Source: Membranipora membranacea (taxonomy: Eukaryota > Bryozoa > Gymnolaemata > Cheilostomatida > Membraniporidae). From it: 64,000 nucleotides of DNA. The translations under genes were made by a program, and so were the position numbers. Every line of letters begins with the position of its first letter. Position 1 is the stretch's first letter. The notes under the pieces were generated by a model. The model saw nothing but the letters and a program-made list of their open reading frames with translations. It searched no databases and was not told the DNA's origin. Positions 12,174 through 24,800 of the stretch are shown here, one piece after another. The stretch covers positions 1,304,001 to 1,368,000 of the forward strand of contig OU612072.1 of the NCBI GenBank assembly GCA_914767715.1, in the 5' to 3' direction.

Positions 12174-12429
12174 AAATATCATACATTAACATCCATAAAA
12201 TGTGCTACAATACCGCACCGTACATGCCTCTAAAATAATTGTAATTTTATATTACACGTTTGATTTTTTTAACTAAACATTCTATTCCTAAAGGTCCAAA
12301 GATATACTAACATCAATGTCCTAAAATAACATACGATCTACATAAAATGACGTGTCTATGTTCTATACCTTGACGTCGGCTATCAGATGAGTTATCTACG
12401 CCTGAGTGTAAGGTGCTGCTCAGTTCTGT

Positions 12430-12490
12430 GCTGATTAAACACATGATGAGAAAGTGACCAGCTGACTACCATCACATTCTGTGCTCAGTG
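12430..12490 (+). repeat. Diverged copy of the NHL gene's 5' flanking sequence
   Basis: The block starting GTGCTGATTAAACACATGAT and ending near ACATTCTGTGCTCAGTG closely resembles 7050-7105, just upstream of the NHL gene's start codon. The gene is therefore bracketed by direct copies of one short sequence. Confidence 0.65.
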
Positions 12491-12494
12491 TTAT

Positions 12495-12527
12495 CAGGGA
12501 GGGTGGGAGTATATCCCACCCTCCCTG
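12495..12527. repeat. Perfect 14-bp stem, 5-nt loop hairpin
   Basis: CAGGGAGGGTGGGA (12495-12508) pairs exactly with 12514-12527 around the loop GTATA. It lies about 320 bp after the NHL stop codon. It could mark a transcript end or a MITE remnant; the sequence alone does not decide. Confidence 0.7.
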
Positions 12528-12573
12528 GAGTTATCTATTCAGGATTATTGTCTAGATCCTGGGCATAATATCC

Positions 12574-12579
12574 AATAAA
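12574..12579 (+). terminator. Candidate poly(A) signal AATAAA
   Basis: First canonical AATAAA I see downstream of the NHL-protein stop codon (about 400 bp after it). Its use is not shown. Confidence 0.3.
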
Positions 12580-13609
12580 CAATTTGAAAGACATATCACC
12601 ATTATTTCGTTTATCTGCAAGATCCACTTGTTTTGAAACCTGAACCCAAGCAAGTTTGGGTTACTTAGGGCAGCTCCTTCTCAAAGACGAGACATAAGAT
12701 CCACTCTAAGTCTGAGTACAGTTTGTCAGCCCCTATACCAGACCCTTACAGAGAAGATCTAACCTGACAGTTTATCGCCTTACAAACCTTACTGTAAATG
12801 TAACCTTTAGTACCAGAGTGCATCATATCTGGTCCGGCAGCGACTTAAATTAGCCTAAACTTGCAACGATTGAGCCACTCAGGCAGGTGACTACATAAAA
12901 ACAATATTTGACCCACCTGTTGACCTGACAATAGCACCTGGCATCACATAACAAGTGACAGTAACTCAGTAGGTGATTCAAATTCAGCATACCGTGGGTT
13001 GAGTTATACATGAGACCAGCTGGGCGTGTGCAACAAAGATTTATTGTGGATCTAACTTATTCTTCAGTTACTTCCTCTAGTTAGTGATTCCTTATAATAC
13101 ATAACATGATATGATGGTGCTGACAGCAACAACTTAACTACTAAATAAAAAAGAACATAACTTTGGCAAGCATGGACGGAATACTATTATATCCCAAGAT
13201 GACAACAATGACATGCAGTTTTGAATCGGACGAAATAAGATGGGTGGCGCAAAGAAGAGATATCAAGGGAGGAGAGAGTATGTCACAATCGATGTGAAGT
13301 TTAACAGAATGAATACTGAATTATTACCTCATTATCACAGGTAACATGGCCAAAACTGGAATATGTTGGAAATTCAAAAACTGAAACGACAGATATTTGT
13401 AGTTGGGTCTGGAATATCAGCATAACGGTCAATAATGATAAAATTATAATTACTGCTACCTCACCATAGCAGGCAATGAGATCAATAATATTACTCATTT
13501 TTCTTTTCACTTGTGAAAATTTTGTTTTGAACCCAGAAATCTAGAATCTTACACTATTGCAAAAAGTCTAATCGCCAGATAAGTTTGACTGCCCTAAGAA
13601 GACGAGTGT
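12580..13609. other. Intergenic between convergent genes
   Basis: About 1 kb between the 3' ends of the NHL gene (+) and the ZC2HC1 gene (-). The minus-strand open frame at 13301-13510 has no domain or splice support. Nothing else recognised. Confidence 0.5.
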
Positions 13610-16600
13610 CTATCTTCTGCCGCCCTTCTTCAGCATAGTAGGCTTCGCTTTAATATCTTTACATTTGGGTATATGTCTCTCTCCTGCAGCCTGGTTATAC
13701 TTCCTTTTACAGTGAGGACATTGTATGTAGTCCACGTTCTCAGATTTGGGTGGAGGGGGTAGGTCTGCTATATTACCCCCTCCCGCTTCGACCGCTGTAA
13801 CCATCTTTGCGTATCGAATTGAGGCTATAAATTCTTCATGTTGTGATCTCCAGTTTTTCTTTGCAGGCTGAAAACAGAACAATAAGAGGTCACAATGACA
13901 TTCAGCAGGAAGGTGATCTGATACTAGACCCAGAGACATACCTGACCCCACGCTGAGGTTGGCGGTCGAGAGCAAAGTGTGAGGTATCATATCAGAGAAA
14001 TCAATGTACTATAAATAACCTCAGGAGGCGATCCTCATATACATATCCACCATATTGATCAAGCACACTATAACTTATCATACTCTGTCATACTATGCTA
14101 TACTTTTTTCCTAGTGCATTAGTGATCAGTAAGCATTGAGAGACACTACAACATATACAACTGTAGATGGTTTTGTGTACATTAGTACTACTTTTGTAAG
14201 CCAGCCATTCAAATCATTACAAAATTAACCCAGTTCTGAAATTTACATGAGACTAGTCCAATCAAAATCACAGGCTCAGGGTACATTGATACCCATCAAC
14301 GTCTTATAGTTTGTTGTCTGAAATGATCTGGGTCTACGAATTAGGCCCGACGACTGCATGCAAAGTCTCAACACTGTCTCACAAAGTCTCTAACTGTCTA
14401 ACAACGTCTCAAGACTACCTCACAACATGTCTCATGATACTTAACGCACCCGTCACCAGCAACTGGTCAGGGTGTTATTTCAGAACTGATAAATAGATTA
14501 CGAAAAATGTTATGAAAATTAATAAGGTCAATCAAGCAAGTGATATAAATTGGCCAACGACAGCTGTATAAATTAGCAGTAGGTATGCTCTGTTTAATGA
14601 TCTGGAGCTAATGCAGACATTGTCTCTTCTAGTTGTAGCTGAGGTGCTAATGGCTAACATGCTCTAGCTTTTAATCTTTAAGATGTTTTAATTTCAGGCA
14701 ATATCTACAATTCGGTTTAATATGCAGCCCCAATTTGGTAAAAACATAATTTTGTTTTATACGTTACTATTTGAAAACAATGTGATCAAACATACCTTTT
14801 TCTCTTGAGCTTTATATTTTTTACTCTGATACTTCTCAGCTCCTGATCCGGCTAATCTCATGGCTGTGGCGTTGAACTGTTTCCTGGGTTTGCTGACCTT
14901 CTTGCAGGCTTTCTGGTGTTTAGCCAGACGATCTGTGGCAAAGTTTCTACCACATACTGCACAGGCTGATAAATCTATATCTAAACCTGAAAATGAGGGA
15001 GGTCAATTATATTTTTATGGATGGCCCAGTCAGGAATTGGCATGGTGAGTATGCATCTGATGATAATTATGAATACAGCTGCTTGAGTTTAATTTCATAT
15101 TCCAGAATATGTGACAGATCATTGATTAATCAATTGATAAGTAAAAATATTTCTTTTAAGCTGGTGATTGTTTATGAATTTCTCACAACTAAAAAACACA
15201 GCTTTGGTATATTTCCTAGGACATCAAACTAAAGGACCAAATTAAAGAGAGAAGAGCTTGAGGATAAAATTAGGAGTATACTAACCAGCACCATCCACGA
15301 CAAACGGCTCTAACTCCTCCGCACTCCTCCTAACTACTATAGGTGGACTGTTCTCTCTCGATATCTTATATGTAGTGTTTAGTTCATGAGTGGGCGGCCT
15401 GGTAGGAGCTTTAGCAGGTGAAGAGTCCGCAAACTTAGGCTGAGTAGATACAGGTGAATCTCTTTGTGTGCTGTTGTAATGTTGGGCTTTTGACTTGTAA
15501 GCATCTGGTTTCCTCACCACCTGAAAAAAATTCACAATTTATATAAGTAATGTATATCCAGTACGGTTGAGAATATAAGATAATTTTAAATATGAAAGGC
15601 ACAGAAGCTGTAGTGGATTGTTGCTCTCTGCTTTCATTTAATCCTTATTTTAGGGGGAGTTCAACTCGTCCCGATATATTTATTGGTTTCTTTTCACAAA
15701 CATGTCCTCTTCAAAGACATTATTAACATCAGAAGCACAAGAAGCTGTATTTGATTAGTTAGAGGTAATGATTAACATTGTACTTTCTTTGATACTGCGT
15801 AATGTCAAATATCGTGAGAAACAACTGTAATACAGGAGGTCATACTCATGTAGAGCTCATTGTATTTGAGTTACTGAGGCTGACTCACAAAGAGATAGAA
15901 GTTAAAGGCTGGCTCAGAGATAGGCAGTATATAATATAACTTACCTTCCTAGGCTTAGTCGGCATGACTTGTTTGTCAGGTTGTTTCCTTGTAGGTTGTC
16001 TATGTGAGTCGTGTCTATGAGAGTCGGGTGTTGGGTCTCTCCATGTAACCTGATTGTGACGTGACTGTGGTGGTTCTGTTTCAGGGTCATCCTGAGGTCG
16101 CCTCCTTTCAATATCATCCAGATCCCTCTGCTTCTGTTTAAGTTTCTCCTCCAGTTGTCTGATCATCTCGGCCTGCTCCTGAAAGTCACATATAGTCAAA
16201 ATATAGACCAGTTATTAGGTGGATAAAGTATTTAGGGGTCATTTGGTCTTATCACAAGATAAAAAGGGTTTAAATCTCACCAAAAAATAGCATTATTTCA
16301 TGTTGATTCATTTTTTAGAATTGTGTCGAGAGATAAGTCAATTATGTGCTATTTTACAACACAGAGACAGCAGCATATCAAGCATAAAAGAGGCAGAGTA
16401 TTGAGAGTTATTTAGTTAGTGTAACAAAGATAATATTCCCATTTTTGTTCCTTTTGATACTCTTTGTAGAGTCCAAGTGTGATGATCACTGTTATCCATG
16501 AATTACATCCAAACACTTCTTGTCAAGCAGTTTGGTGCATGAACTTTGGTAGTATTATATTGATGGCTTAATGCCTCCTACAGGGATCCTGACCAAAGTT

Positions 16601-19600
16601 TACGAACCAAACAATATCCAGATTTGGATTGATTGGGCATTCACTACTTTTGTACACCCGACCCTACTGGTCAGATTAATATTGATGCCTCCATCAGACC
16701 TAGCGACCCATGGCCATCATAAATATATCTGATCTGATATGCTTCCGTCATAAGTTAGCGGGTCATGATCAACCATTGTTACACAAGCATGTGTCACATC
16801 ATCATAATAAATTTAATTAATAAATAATATATATATATATATATTTGACACTATTAGGAGGGTGCGGGTAAGGGGGAGTAGCTGACCTCTCTCTCAGCCT
16901 CAGCAGCCTCTCTCTCAGCCTCCAGATCGTCGGCTAATTCTCTCTGTCGTCTCTCTGACTCTTCTCGACGTCTCCGTCCCTGATCTGCTGCTCTCCGCCT
17001 AGATCAATAATCATCACAAACTTATATAAACACCATAACTGGGTATTAAACTCATCAAATTAATACTGAGGCATAGCCAATGCTAGAGTGTACCAATATT
17101 TAATGTAACAGTAATGGCTGCAGCAGAAAATAAATATTTGAAAAAAACATGCCACAGTCTGCACCAAACCTAACCAAGAACATAACTATAATAAAACAAA
17201 CCCAACAAGCGCTATCAAATTCACTGGTGACATTGAGTGCTTTTTATTTGCACAAAACTTTTGTGCCACTTTCAAATTTAAATTCAAGAGAGAAAAATGA
17301 TGACACCTCACCTTTTATCCTCTTGTTTTTGTTTGAGCATAGCTTTTCTCTCTCGTTCCTCTTCTTGTCTCTGAAGTGCTAGGGCTCTCCGCTCCGACTC
17401 CTCATCATGTTTCATTCTGTGGAGCTCAGCTATCTCTGTCTGATAATTATCTACCTGTGACTGGTAGTCTGAATGTACAGACTCTGCATTCCTACAATAA
17501 ATATTAACCTTATCTCAGACTAGTCTTACAGACGGAGAGTGAGTTATTGTCTCAAGAATACAGCTATTGTTGAACAGAAGACGTGCCTATACTCATATAT
17601 ATATATGTTTGATTTTCATATCAATTCAAATTTCACCATAACGGCCTTATAGATGGGGTTAAAGATATCCATTGGTACCAAATCTCTTTGTTTGTCAATT
17701 GCACGGTTTTCTTGCTATGTGATTGGAGTTGGGTGCTCCATAATTGAAAATTTGACTTGGTTTCTATTAGATTTGATGAGACTTAAATAAACTCGAGTCA
17801 TACCTCGATTCTGGGATTGTAATTGTAATGATTTGCAGTAAGCTGCCTACCCTAGTACCAATGATTCCTGGAAAACCACAGCGTTGTACGGACTTGTAAA
17901 AATGTCCTAAAACGATCATCTGATAACAAAAAATAAACAGGTTGTTCACCGCTTCTATTCAATCCCTTGCTCTCTTGTAATATGGGACGTAAAATACTTA
18001 CAAACATAGCGAAATCAAATTAGCGTAAAACTTAAGGAAGTTTCAGTGCAAACTGAAGGTTACCCAGTGTTGATTATTGAGTCATATCTTCACCTTTTAT
18101 TCATAGCGTTAACCCTGCGCTGTTTATCTAAAACGTCCTGCTCCATCCTCCATCTCTCAAACTCACTGGGCCTTTTATCTAACTACAAACAGAGCCATGT
18201 CATGTTAATAAGATAACGACATTATAATATTATATCAGGTGTGTTACCTGAGACAGGTAATATTATATGAGGTCTGTTACCTGAGACAGGTAATCGCACA
18301 ATACCTTGACCCAGACATTCACATTCCAGTTGAATTCAATAAAGAATTTATTAAAGTCTGAAGTTGTTAAATATCTTTGAAAGATTCAATAAAGGGTTTA
18401 AATTTATCAAAAATTAACAAGCTTTGCGATATGAGATTATGTGGTGTTGTTTTTCAAACCACACGGACAGACAAGAACGCAATCAGTACTGATACAAGGG
18501 GACTCAGTCTGCACAGGGACCGAGAGCTACACTAGGTCTGTACAGGCACTCCAGTGATGCAGATTTGAATTGGTCTTTCAATTTGAACATAAGCACCATC
18601 CTTGAGACAACAGTATGGTAAAATTCTGAACAGGCTAATAGAATTGAGAAAAATGTAGTTTTCAGGTCACAACCTAATTTCAAGTGCGTAAAACTTTAAA
18701 TAGACTGCTATGAAAGGAAAGAGCGAACAGGAATCGATAACAGAAACCAATTAAGCGCTCATCAGGCACACAATGTGCTGCTGAAATGTAGCATATTAAA
18801 ACAGCAGATAAACAACATACCAAGGGAGGCATATAGGAAATTGAAGTTATAAGTGCAGCCGCTACAACCAGCTGCAACTGTCCTCTGGTCATTAACAGGA
18901 CTTAAAAATGCGGACAAGGTTCTGCACAATTAATTGTAATCTTTGTCTTAAGATTTTGTGCCCAGATAAAGAAACTTTCCAGGCCAGGAATACTTTCTGC
19001 TGAAATCAAACTCCAAAATAGCGAGGGTTCCGATCCTGCAGCTCACAATCCAATCATGTGAGCAAAAGTACAACACAGATTACAGAGAGGACCAGACAAT
19101 ATCAGTATATTCTCAGAGGTTAGAGAGACTGTAACACTTAGAGGGGATGGGAGGACCTTCCCTTCATCGCATAAAACGTGAGTGCTTTCTTGATATCAAC
19201 TGAGGAAAGTCCAAAATATGGGAGTATTTCACATAGCAGCAAATCTCGAGTCTCAAATCCATTATCGGGCAAAACAACACAAAGTATTTAAGGTGCCAGA
19301 ATTCACGAATAAGAGCGGAGCTTGTCTGTAAGATTATTACTGTTATTAAATATGGTGGCTTGTAAAGAAGTAACAACAATGGCTGCCACAGCGGCAGAGG
19401 TGGCAGTCTGATGTGGAATAAGAATGTTAGATACAGTCATACAAACCATGATACATAACACCAGCTATCCCACAATGCATTACTCTCACATTACTAATAA
19501 TTCATACTCAGTAATATGGGAGGAGAGTGATAGTGCATTGTGGGATAGCTGGTAGCTTGTACACATGGTTAAGGTAGAGAAAATTACACTAAATGCTGCA

Positions 19601-21864
19601 ATCAACAAGCATAGAATTACCATTAGGTTGCTTTTGCTTTCTCGCAAATAGGCGGTTCTTCTTAAAGCCGTTATGAGCGCTGTCTAAAACCAATCAATAT
19701 CTCACTACCAATCTACTATACATAAATTGGAGCATGGCAGGCATTAGATAGCTTTAATTTTGTGACGCTTTATCTCCAATCTATCACAGAGAGTGACTGA
19801 AGGTTTTACTTTTATTATCCATAAGATCTGAACCCACTGATTGGATCATGCGGTTTTGACCAGAGAGGTAGTGTTAAATTAAAGCCCTTAGATATTTGAT
19901 GACCGAGAAATTTTGCTGGCATCTGTGAGGCCTAATTCAAAACTTGGGACAGCAGCCAATATTATTGATAGTAATTTATCTGATATACATGGCGTAATTT
20001 AATAGCCTGCACAAAAGTTCCCCAATTTTTGTAAACTGGATCATAAAAATTGAAGACTTGAAAATATGAGTGGTTTTAGTATTAACTGGATTGTCATCAA
20101 TAAGAAAGGTGGAAAAACTGACAGCCATGTGACATACATACCTTGCTTGTTTTGAGATTAGGTTCAGACTTAGAGCTATGCTGCCGCTGCTGCTGTTGTT
20201 GAGCCTGTGGACTGTGAGTGTTAGATTTATTAGATAATGGCTGTAGAGGCCGAGATTTATCATAACCCTCCCTCTTCCTCTGCTGCTGAATAACAGAAGC
20301 TCCTGCTGAGTTTGGCGCCTGAGTTTTCTTACGATCCTGAAAATATGACCTCACCCCACCTTAAAAATAAGAGATAAGCTATAAAACCCTGATAAGTGAT
20401 AGATAACCAGAAACTGACCTAATAAAACCCTGATAAGTGATAGATAACCAGAAACTGACCTAAAATAAAACCCTGATAAGTGATAGATAACCAGAAACTG
20501 ACCTAAAATAAAACCCTGATAAGTGATAGATAACCAGAAACTGACCTAATAAACCCAATTATGTGATCCTTTTGATGTAGTGTTTCTCTAGCTCAGTGAC
20601 TTTTACCTTTGTCTATGGAACATTAACATAGAAGCATTTATTTGGTCACTTTGCAATGGAAAGCAGTCACTAATGCTCCAGAACAACTTCCAGTCAAGAT
20701 CTAACTATTTTGTCAACTACAAAATGAGGAAACGCCTCTGATGTCTTAACCATCACATCTTCAACAGGATGTCATGGTGGAGGGTTAAACTCTTAAATCA
20801 GTTATTTTTGTGAGAAAGGTTTTGAAGCAACAATGAATTTGACTTTTTTGTGATTTCTAGCAATACATAATCAGTGAGGAGGATTCTCCTATCTGACTAA
20901 GTTTACCCGGAGCACTTAGCGGGTCCTTCCTCACAGCGGTGGTAGTAGTGACGTTGTGCGGATCCTGATATCTGTTTATCGTCTGCTGCTGACGCTGATT
21001 GTTACTATCCAGCTGCCTCAGTAACTTCTCCTCCTTTTCTCTGATCAACTTTCTCTGTAATAGGAATCGTTGACTTATAAGGAGTAAGCTAATTAATAAC
21101 TTATTTTCTTATTTCAAGTAGTATGCAGAACTTTCATTTCCTGTAGAGCAAGGCTAGGTCGAGAAAGGATACAAAATAAAAAATTTATGCAGAAGCAAAA
21201 TCACCCCTATTTTCTAGAACATGACCAATATTACTCTGATTTGAAGTCTCATGCAATGTTAATGTAGGTGTATCATCATGGGCCCAGTCACTATGGACAC
21301 AAACTCTCAAGGGACTATAAAAGTGAAGATATTTTCTATGCACATTCCACACTGATATAACCTAGGGGTAGCGTAATAGGACCATTATTGGCTAAGATCA
21401 AAGTGTCATTGCCAATGGCTGATTAGTGCCTGTTTCAGCTTCTGGCAGCTTGCTGCACACTTATGATTAGGAGGTCCACCATGGCCTCACCTCTAGGATG
21501 CATTCTAGTTTACTAGGATGTATCACACTCTCAGTACGAGGACTCCGGGCAACTTGTGTCCCTCTTTAGGGGCAGCCCACCCTCTGTTTTGTCATAAACA
21601 GGGCGTATTACGACCATTATATCATCACTTAACTAAATGTACCAAATGCTCGGCTAAAAACCTCTCAGTAGGGACTAGAATAGTACAATATATTATATTA
21701 TATGATATAATATTATTATATGATATAATATATTGTAATATATATATCATAATACTGACCTGGAAGTCTTGTTGTAGTGATTCTAGACGACTCGGCTTAG
21801 GCTTGTTTGCAGGAGGACCGTGATTATTATTAGGAATCATGCTCCGTCTATCCATTGACATCAT
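13610..21864 (-). CDS. ZC2HC1C: ZC2HC1-family C2HC zinc-finger protein
   Basis: Ten exons on the minus strand: 21864-21760, 21054-20935, 20336-20142, 18182-18094, 17491-17312, 16998-16887, 16178-15945, 15520-15286, 14986-14796, 13867-13610. Phases agree at every junction, giving 572 residues. The N-terminal half (exons 2-7) is rich in Glu, Arg, Lys and Gln (EEERERKAMLKQKQEDKR; EAEREAAEAERE) and should form a long coiled coil. The C-terminus has two identical-spacing fingers, C-x2-C-x11-H-x3-C: CAVCGRNF...H...C in exon 9 (about residue 431) and CPHCKRKY...H...C in exon 10 (about residue 537). This pair with KPRKQFNATAMRLAGSG between them is diagnostic of the ZC2HC1 (FAM164) family. The long coiled coil points to the C paralogue rather than A or B. 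Molecular role poorly known. The donor of exon 2 (GCT|GTGAGG) was chosen because it alone keeps phase; a stronger-looking GTAAAC donor 28 bp on does not. Confidence 0.88.
16824..16844. repeat. (AT)n microsatellite in ZC2HC1 intron
   Basis: Short run of alternating A and T about 40 bp downstream (minus strand) of exon 6. Confidence 0.8.
18226..18293. repeat. Two tandem copies of a 34-bp unit
   Basis: ATATTATATCAGGTGTGTTA and ATATTATATGAGGTCTGTTA begin two adjacent units, each ending CCTGAGACAGGTAAT. The segment TTACCTGAGACAGGTAA is itself nearly palindromic and contains AG|GTAA on both strands. It lies in intron 3 of the ZC2HC1 gene, just upstream of exon 4. Confidence 0.7.
19460..19553. mobile_element. 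Small foldback (MITE-like) element
   Basis: The ends ACCAGCTATCCCACAATGCA (19460-19479) and its inverse (19534-19553) form a nearly perfect inverted repeat with a short AT-rich centre, total 94 bp. It is in intron 3 of ZC2HC1. No target-site duplication was established. Confidence 0.65.
20381..20549. repeat. Tandem repeat, about 4 copies of a 42-45 bp unit
   Basis: Units of the form AAAACCCTGATAAGTGATAG followed by ATAACCAGAAACTGACCTAA, repeated four times with only spacing differences. It lies in intron 2 of ZC2HC1, ending about 45 bp from exon 3. Confidence 0.85.
21386..21603 (+). mobile_element. U2-headed SINE, 5'-truncated copy
   Basis: Nearly identical over its length to 46294-46510. 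It starts inside the U2-like head (ATTGGCTAAGATCAAAGTGT), continues through GAGGTCCACCATGGCCTCAC and ends CATAAACAGGG, after which the two copies' flanks diverge. Human U2 snRNA begins AUCGCUUCUCGGCCUUUUGG and continues CUAAGAUCAAGUGU, so the head is U2-derived. It lies in ZC2HC1 intron 1. Confidence 0.7.
21680..21750. repeat. AT-rich palindromic run
   Basis: TATATTATATTATATGATAT repeats with inverted symmetry, immediately next to the exon 1 donor of the ZC2HC1 gene. Confidence 0.6.
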
Positions 21865-24800
21865 ATTTGAGTGGATGTTACAGTTATGTTCCTCTATGAT
21901 TGGTTAGGATGAATGTAAGTCTTCCGAAGATAGGCTATGTACAAGTTGAAACCTGCAACAACAGGACATAGATGTAAATAAGAAAGTGAGAAGACCCACA
22001 CCCCCTATATCTTCTCATCAAAGGGAAGTGTGGCCTTATATAGGTCTATGTGAGCAATCCTGCTGTAATGCACTGACTCAACCTTCAACCTGAGAGTGAC
22101 TTGAGTCTCTTTCTAGTTGTGTTCTTTTGTCGGTGGTGAGTGTTAAGACTGCCTTATTCAAATCAACATCTATTGTATACTTTATATTTCAGTACTGAAA
22201 ATGACACCAAAAAAAGACGCCGGCGACAGGTGTGAGTTATTTGCAATCTGGGGTGTCGCTGTAGGGTGCAAGAAATCCCTGACCTGCCTTTGAGAATCCT
22301 TGCCCTCTGCCTTTTGAAAGTATCAACATGTAGTCATGCAGATACTATTCTTGTTTGTATTTAGTCAAATATAATGTTATATGAGAATGTGACACCCATC
22401 GTATGATGCCACTCCAACACAACGTCTCACCACTCCACAACCATATTGTGATAGAGCTGTATACGCAAGGTAACAAACATTCAAAGGCTACAAGCAGTGT
22501 TGCGTGAACCCTACATCCATTAGTCCTGACACTGCCTTGCAACATTGCTGTATGCCTTGTCAAGACAGGCTAATCTTGAGGGTTTCTCAGGCTAAAGTGT
22601 GAGCTTTATGAGTTAAATAAATATTCGCTTGTAACACAGGCTACTGATGAAACATATTACTCTTTCTGTGATGTCATTATACAGGTTCCTGTTACATGAT
22701 CCGCAGCTAGCGCCTTATCACCTCCCCCCCCCCTTTACAGCAATGTAACCATACGTTGGGAAGCTCCGCACATAAGAATAAGGCCAAGTAACATAGTGAA
22801 ATGTGAAGACATCCCAAGGCCCAAGACACACACAACGTCCAAAGAACGACTCACAGCGTCTCAGGACTGCCCCACAACATGATGCACCCATGACTCTAAC
22901 AGCTGGTCAAGGTGTCCTTTATGTACTGATAAACAAATTGTACAATGAACCGCCCACATAGTTGGTGGGGAAGTACAGAGAGACTGAATGAGTGATCAAG
23001 TACAAGTAAGTAAGTATCATCATGCTCTCTTCTACTTTATGAACTGATCTTATCATTATTGTTGTTGTTGATCTAGCTAGATTAGTCTATACACACTACT
23101 ATTGGCCTGTGTTAGAGGAAGTAGTAACTTCAATACCTCATTGGTTAGAGAGAGTGAACTCTGAATGGAGTAAAAAGTACTACTCAATAGACATCTCCAT
23201 TTATTTATAGAAGTTAAAGTATATGATACTAGAGCTATAGACACTCACCATAGCCATTCGCATAGCTCATTCCGAGTAGTTTGATAATAAGAAACCTCAC
23301 TCTGTCAGCACACTGTTTTAATATAAAAAACAATCATGCAAATTCCTTGGTCTCAGTCAGGTATAAAAATTAATAGTATATAATAATGGAATGACTCACA
23401 CTTTTTTTTCTTTCATTTCTATTGTATGTGGGCCTTTTCACACCGGAAACAAACAATATTAGTCAGTACACACAGGAAAATGATCTTTCATTTAGCCTGA
23501 ATTCTCTATTTTGGCTACCAATATACCCTTGGTAAATTCTTTTGCTAACTTAATAGTGTTTAAAGTGCATAATTGGCCGAAAAATTGACTGACTTTGATC
23601 AAAAACTGATTAGAAATGATGCATGAATACAATAACAGTCACTATTGGATACATAATGTTTATTTTGAGTTAGCACACAGCTGTGATGATTAGTGTGGAA
23701 TAGACAACTCCTGTACTATATTTATTGTTTGTTTAATTTTGAAACCCTCTCTCAAGAGATGTTTACATAAAAATAAAAACTTTTACTGGGTGCATAAAAT
23801 TGCTAAAAAAATCTCCCTTGAATAAGTTCAAAGAAAGAATAAAATAAATAAATATATAAAAATCAATACTACCCTGACTAAATGTAAATCGTGTTACACA
23901 GTATAGCATGGCCTTGTTTATTTGTTCTCGACTTCGGTAAATAAAAGTCCGATAACTTCCTCAGTAAGTGTTTTGAGTTTGATTTCACCTTACTGGTGTA
24001 TTTATGGCACTGTTGAACAGGCATCTCGGATAGTGTTCTGATTTTGGCAGCTGCTAGTCGATCACAATGGTGCTCCTCATCACCATTTATGATTCGGAGC
24101 GCTAGACGTTGTCCAACCAGGAGCTGAGTATAAAATCCAACTCATTTGGGAATTTTGACAGAATATGTTAGGAGAAGCATGCGTGTCATTTATATACATG
24201 TATCCCTTAATCCAATCATTTTTAAAAAAATTGATACCAGATATTGCACTACAACTCTGCGAAAAAGGAACACACATACATGTGTAGTATAATAGTATAT
24301 CAGTCTACGTTATGTACTACCACTTCTAAGAAGGATTAGAGGTCATTTGATCAAATAGGACTAACTACCATCAACATACATGTGATAGAGGGAGCAAAAG
24401 GTCACATTGCAAAGTCCAGTCTCCTTCCCTTTAGTGCCATCATCGAGTTCCCATCATTTTTAAACCATGCTACTTTAACTCTGCACTAGTACCACCAACC
24501 AGTCTCCCTGGTTATATCACAAGTTAAGCAGCAGTTGTCATACTAACTCAAGCATAATATGTGAATCACAGGATCGGATGGGCGATCTAACCTTTATTGT
24601 ATTCTTGATGTAAAATATTAGGATCTTTTTGTATCACATGTAACTCAAACTCATTCTTTCAAACTAGCAAAATGACGGTTAGGAATTTTCAGAACAAACA
24701 TCATATTATAATAGTAATAATACATTATTTTATTGTCAGCAACAATTCATCATCTCTGATGTTTTTCATGTCTTGTCAAGTGGTGGGAGAGGTTAGAAGG

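Noticed and set aside
20097-20141. Extension of ZC2HC1 exon 3 past LKTSK
   Set aside because: A strong donor AAG|GTATG lies at 20142 and phase 0 fits the next exon, so the extra residues are intron read-through.
21518-21864. Open frame at 21518-21823 (+) as a gene
   Set aside because: It is the body of the U2-headed SINE running into antisense of the ZC2HC1 first exon.
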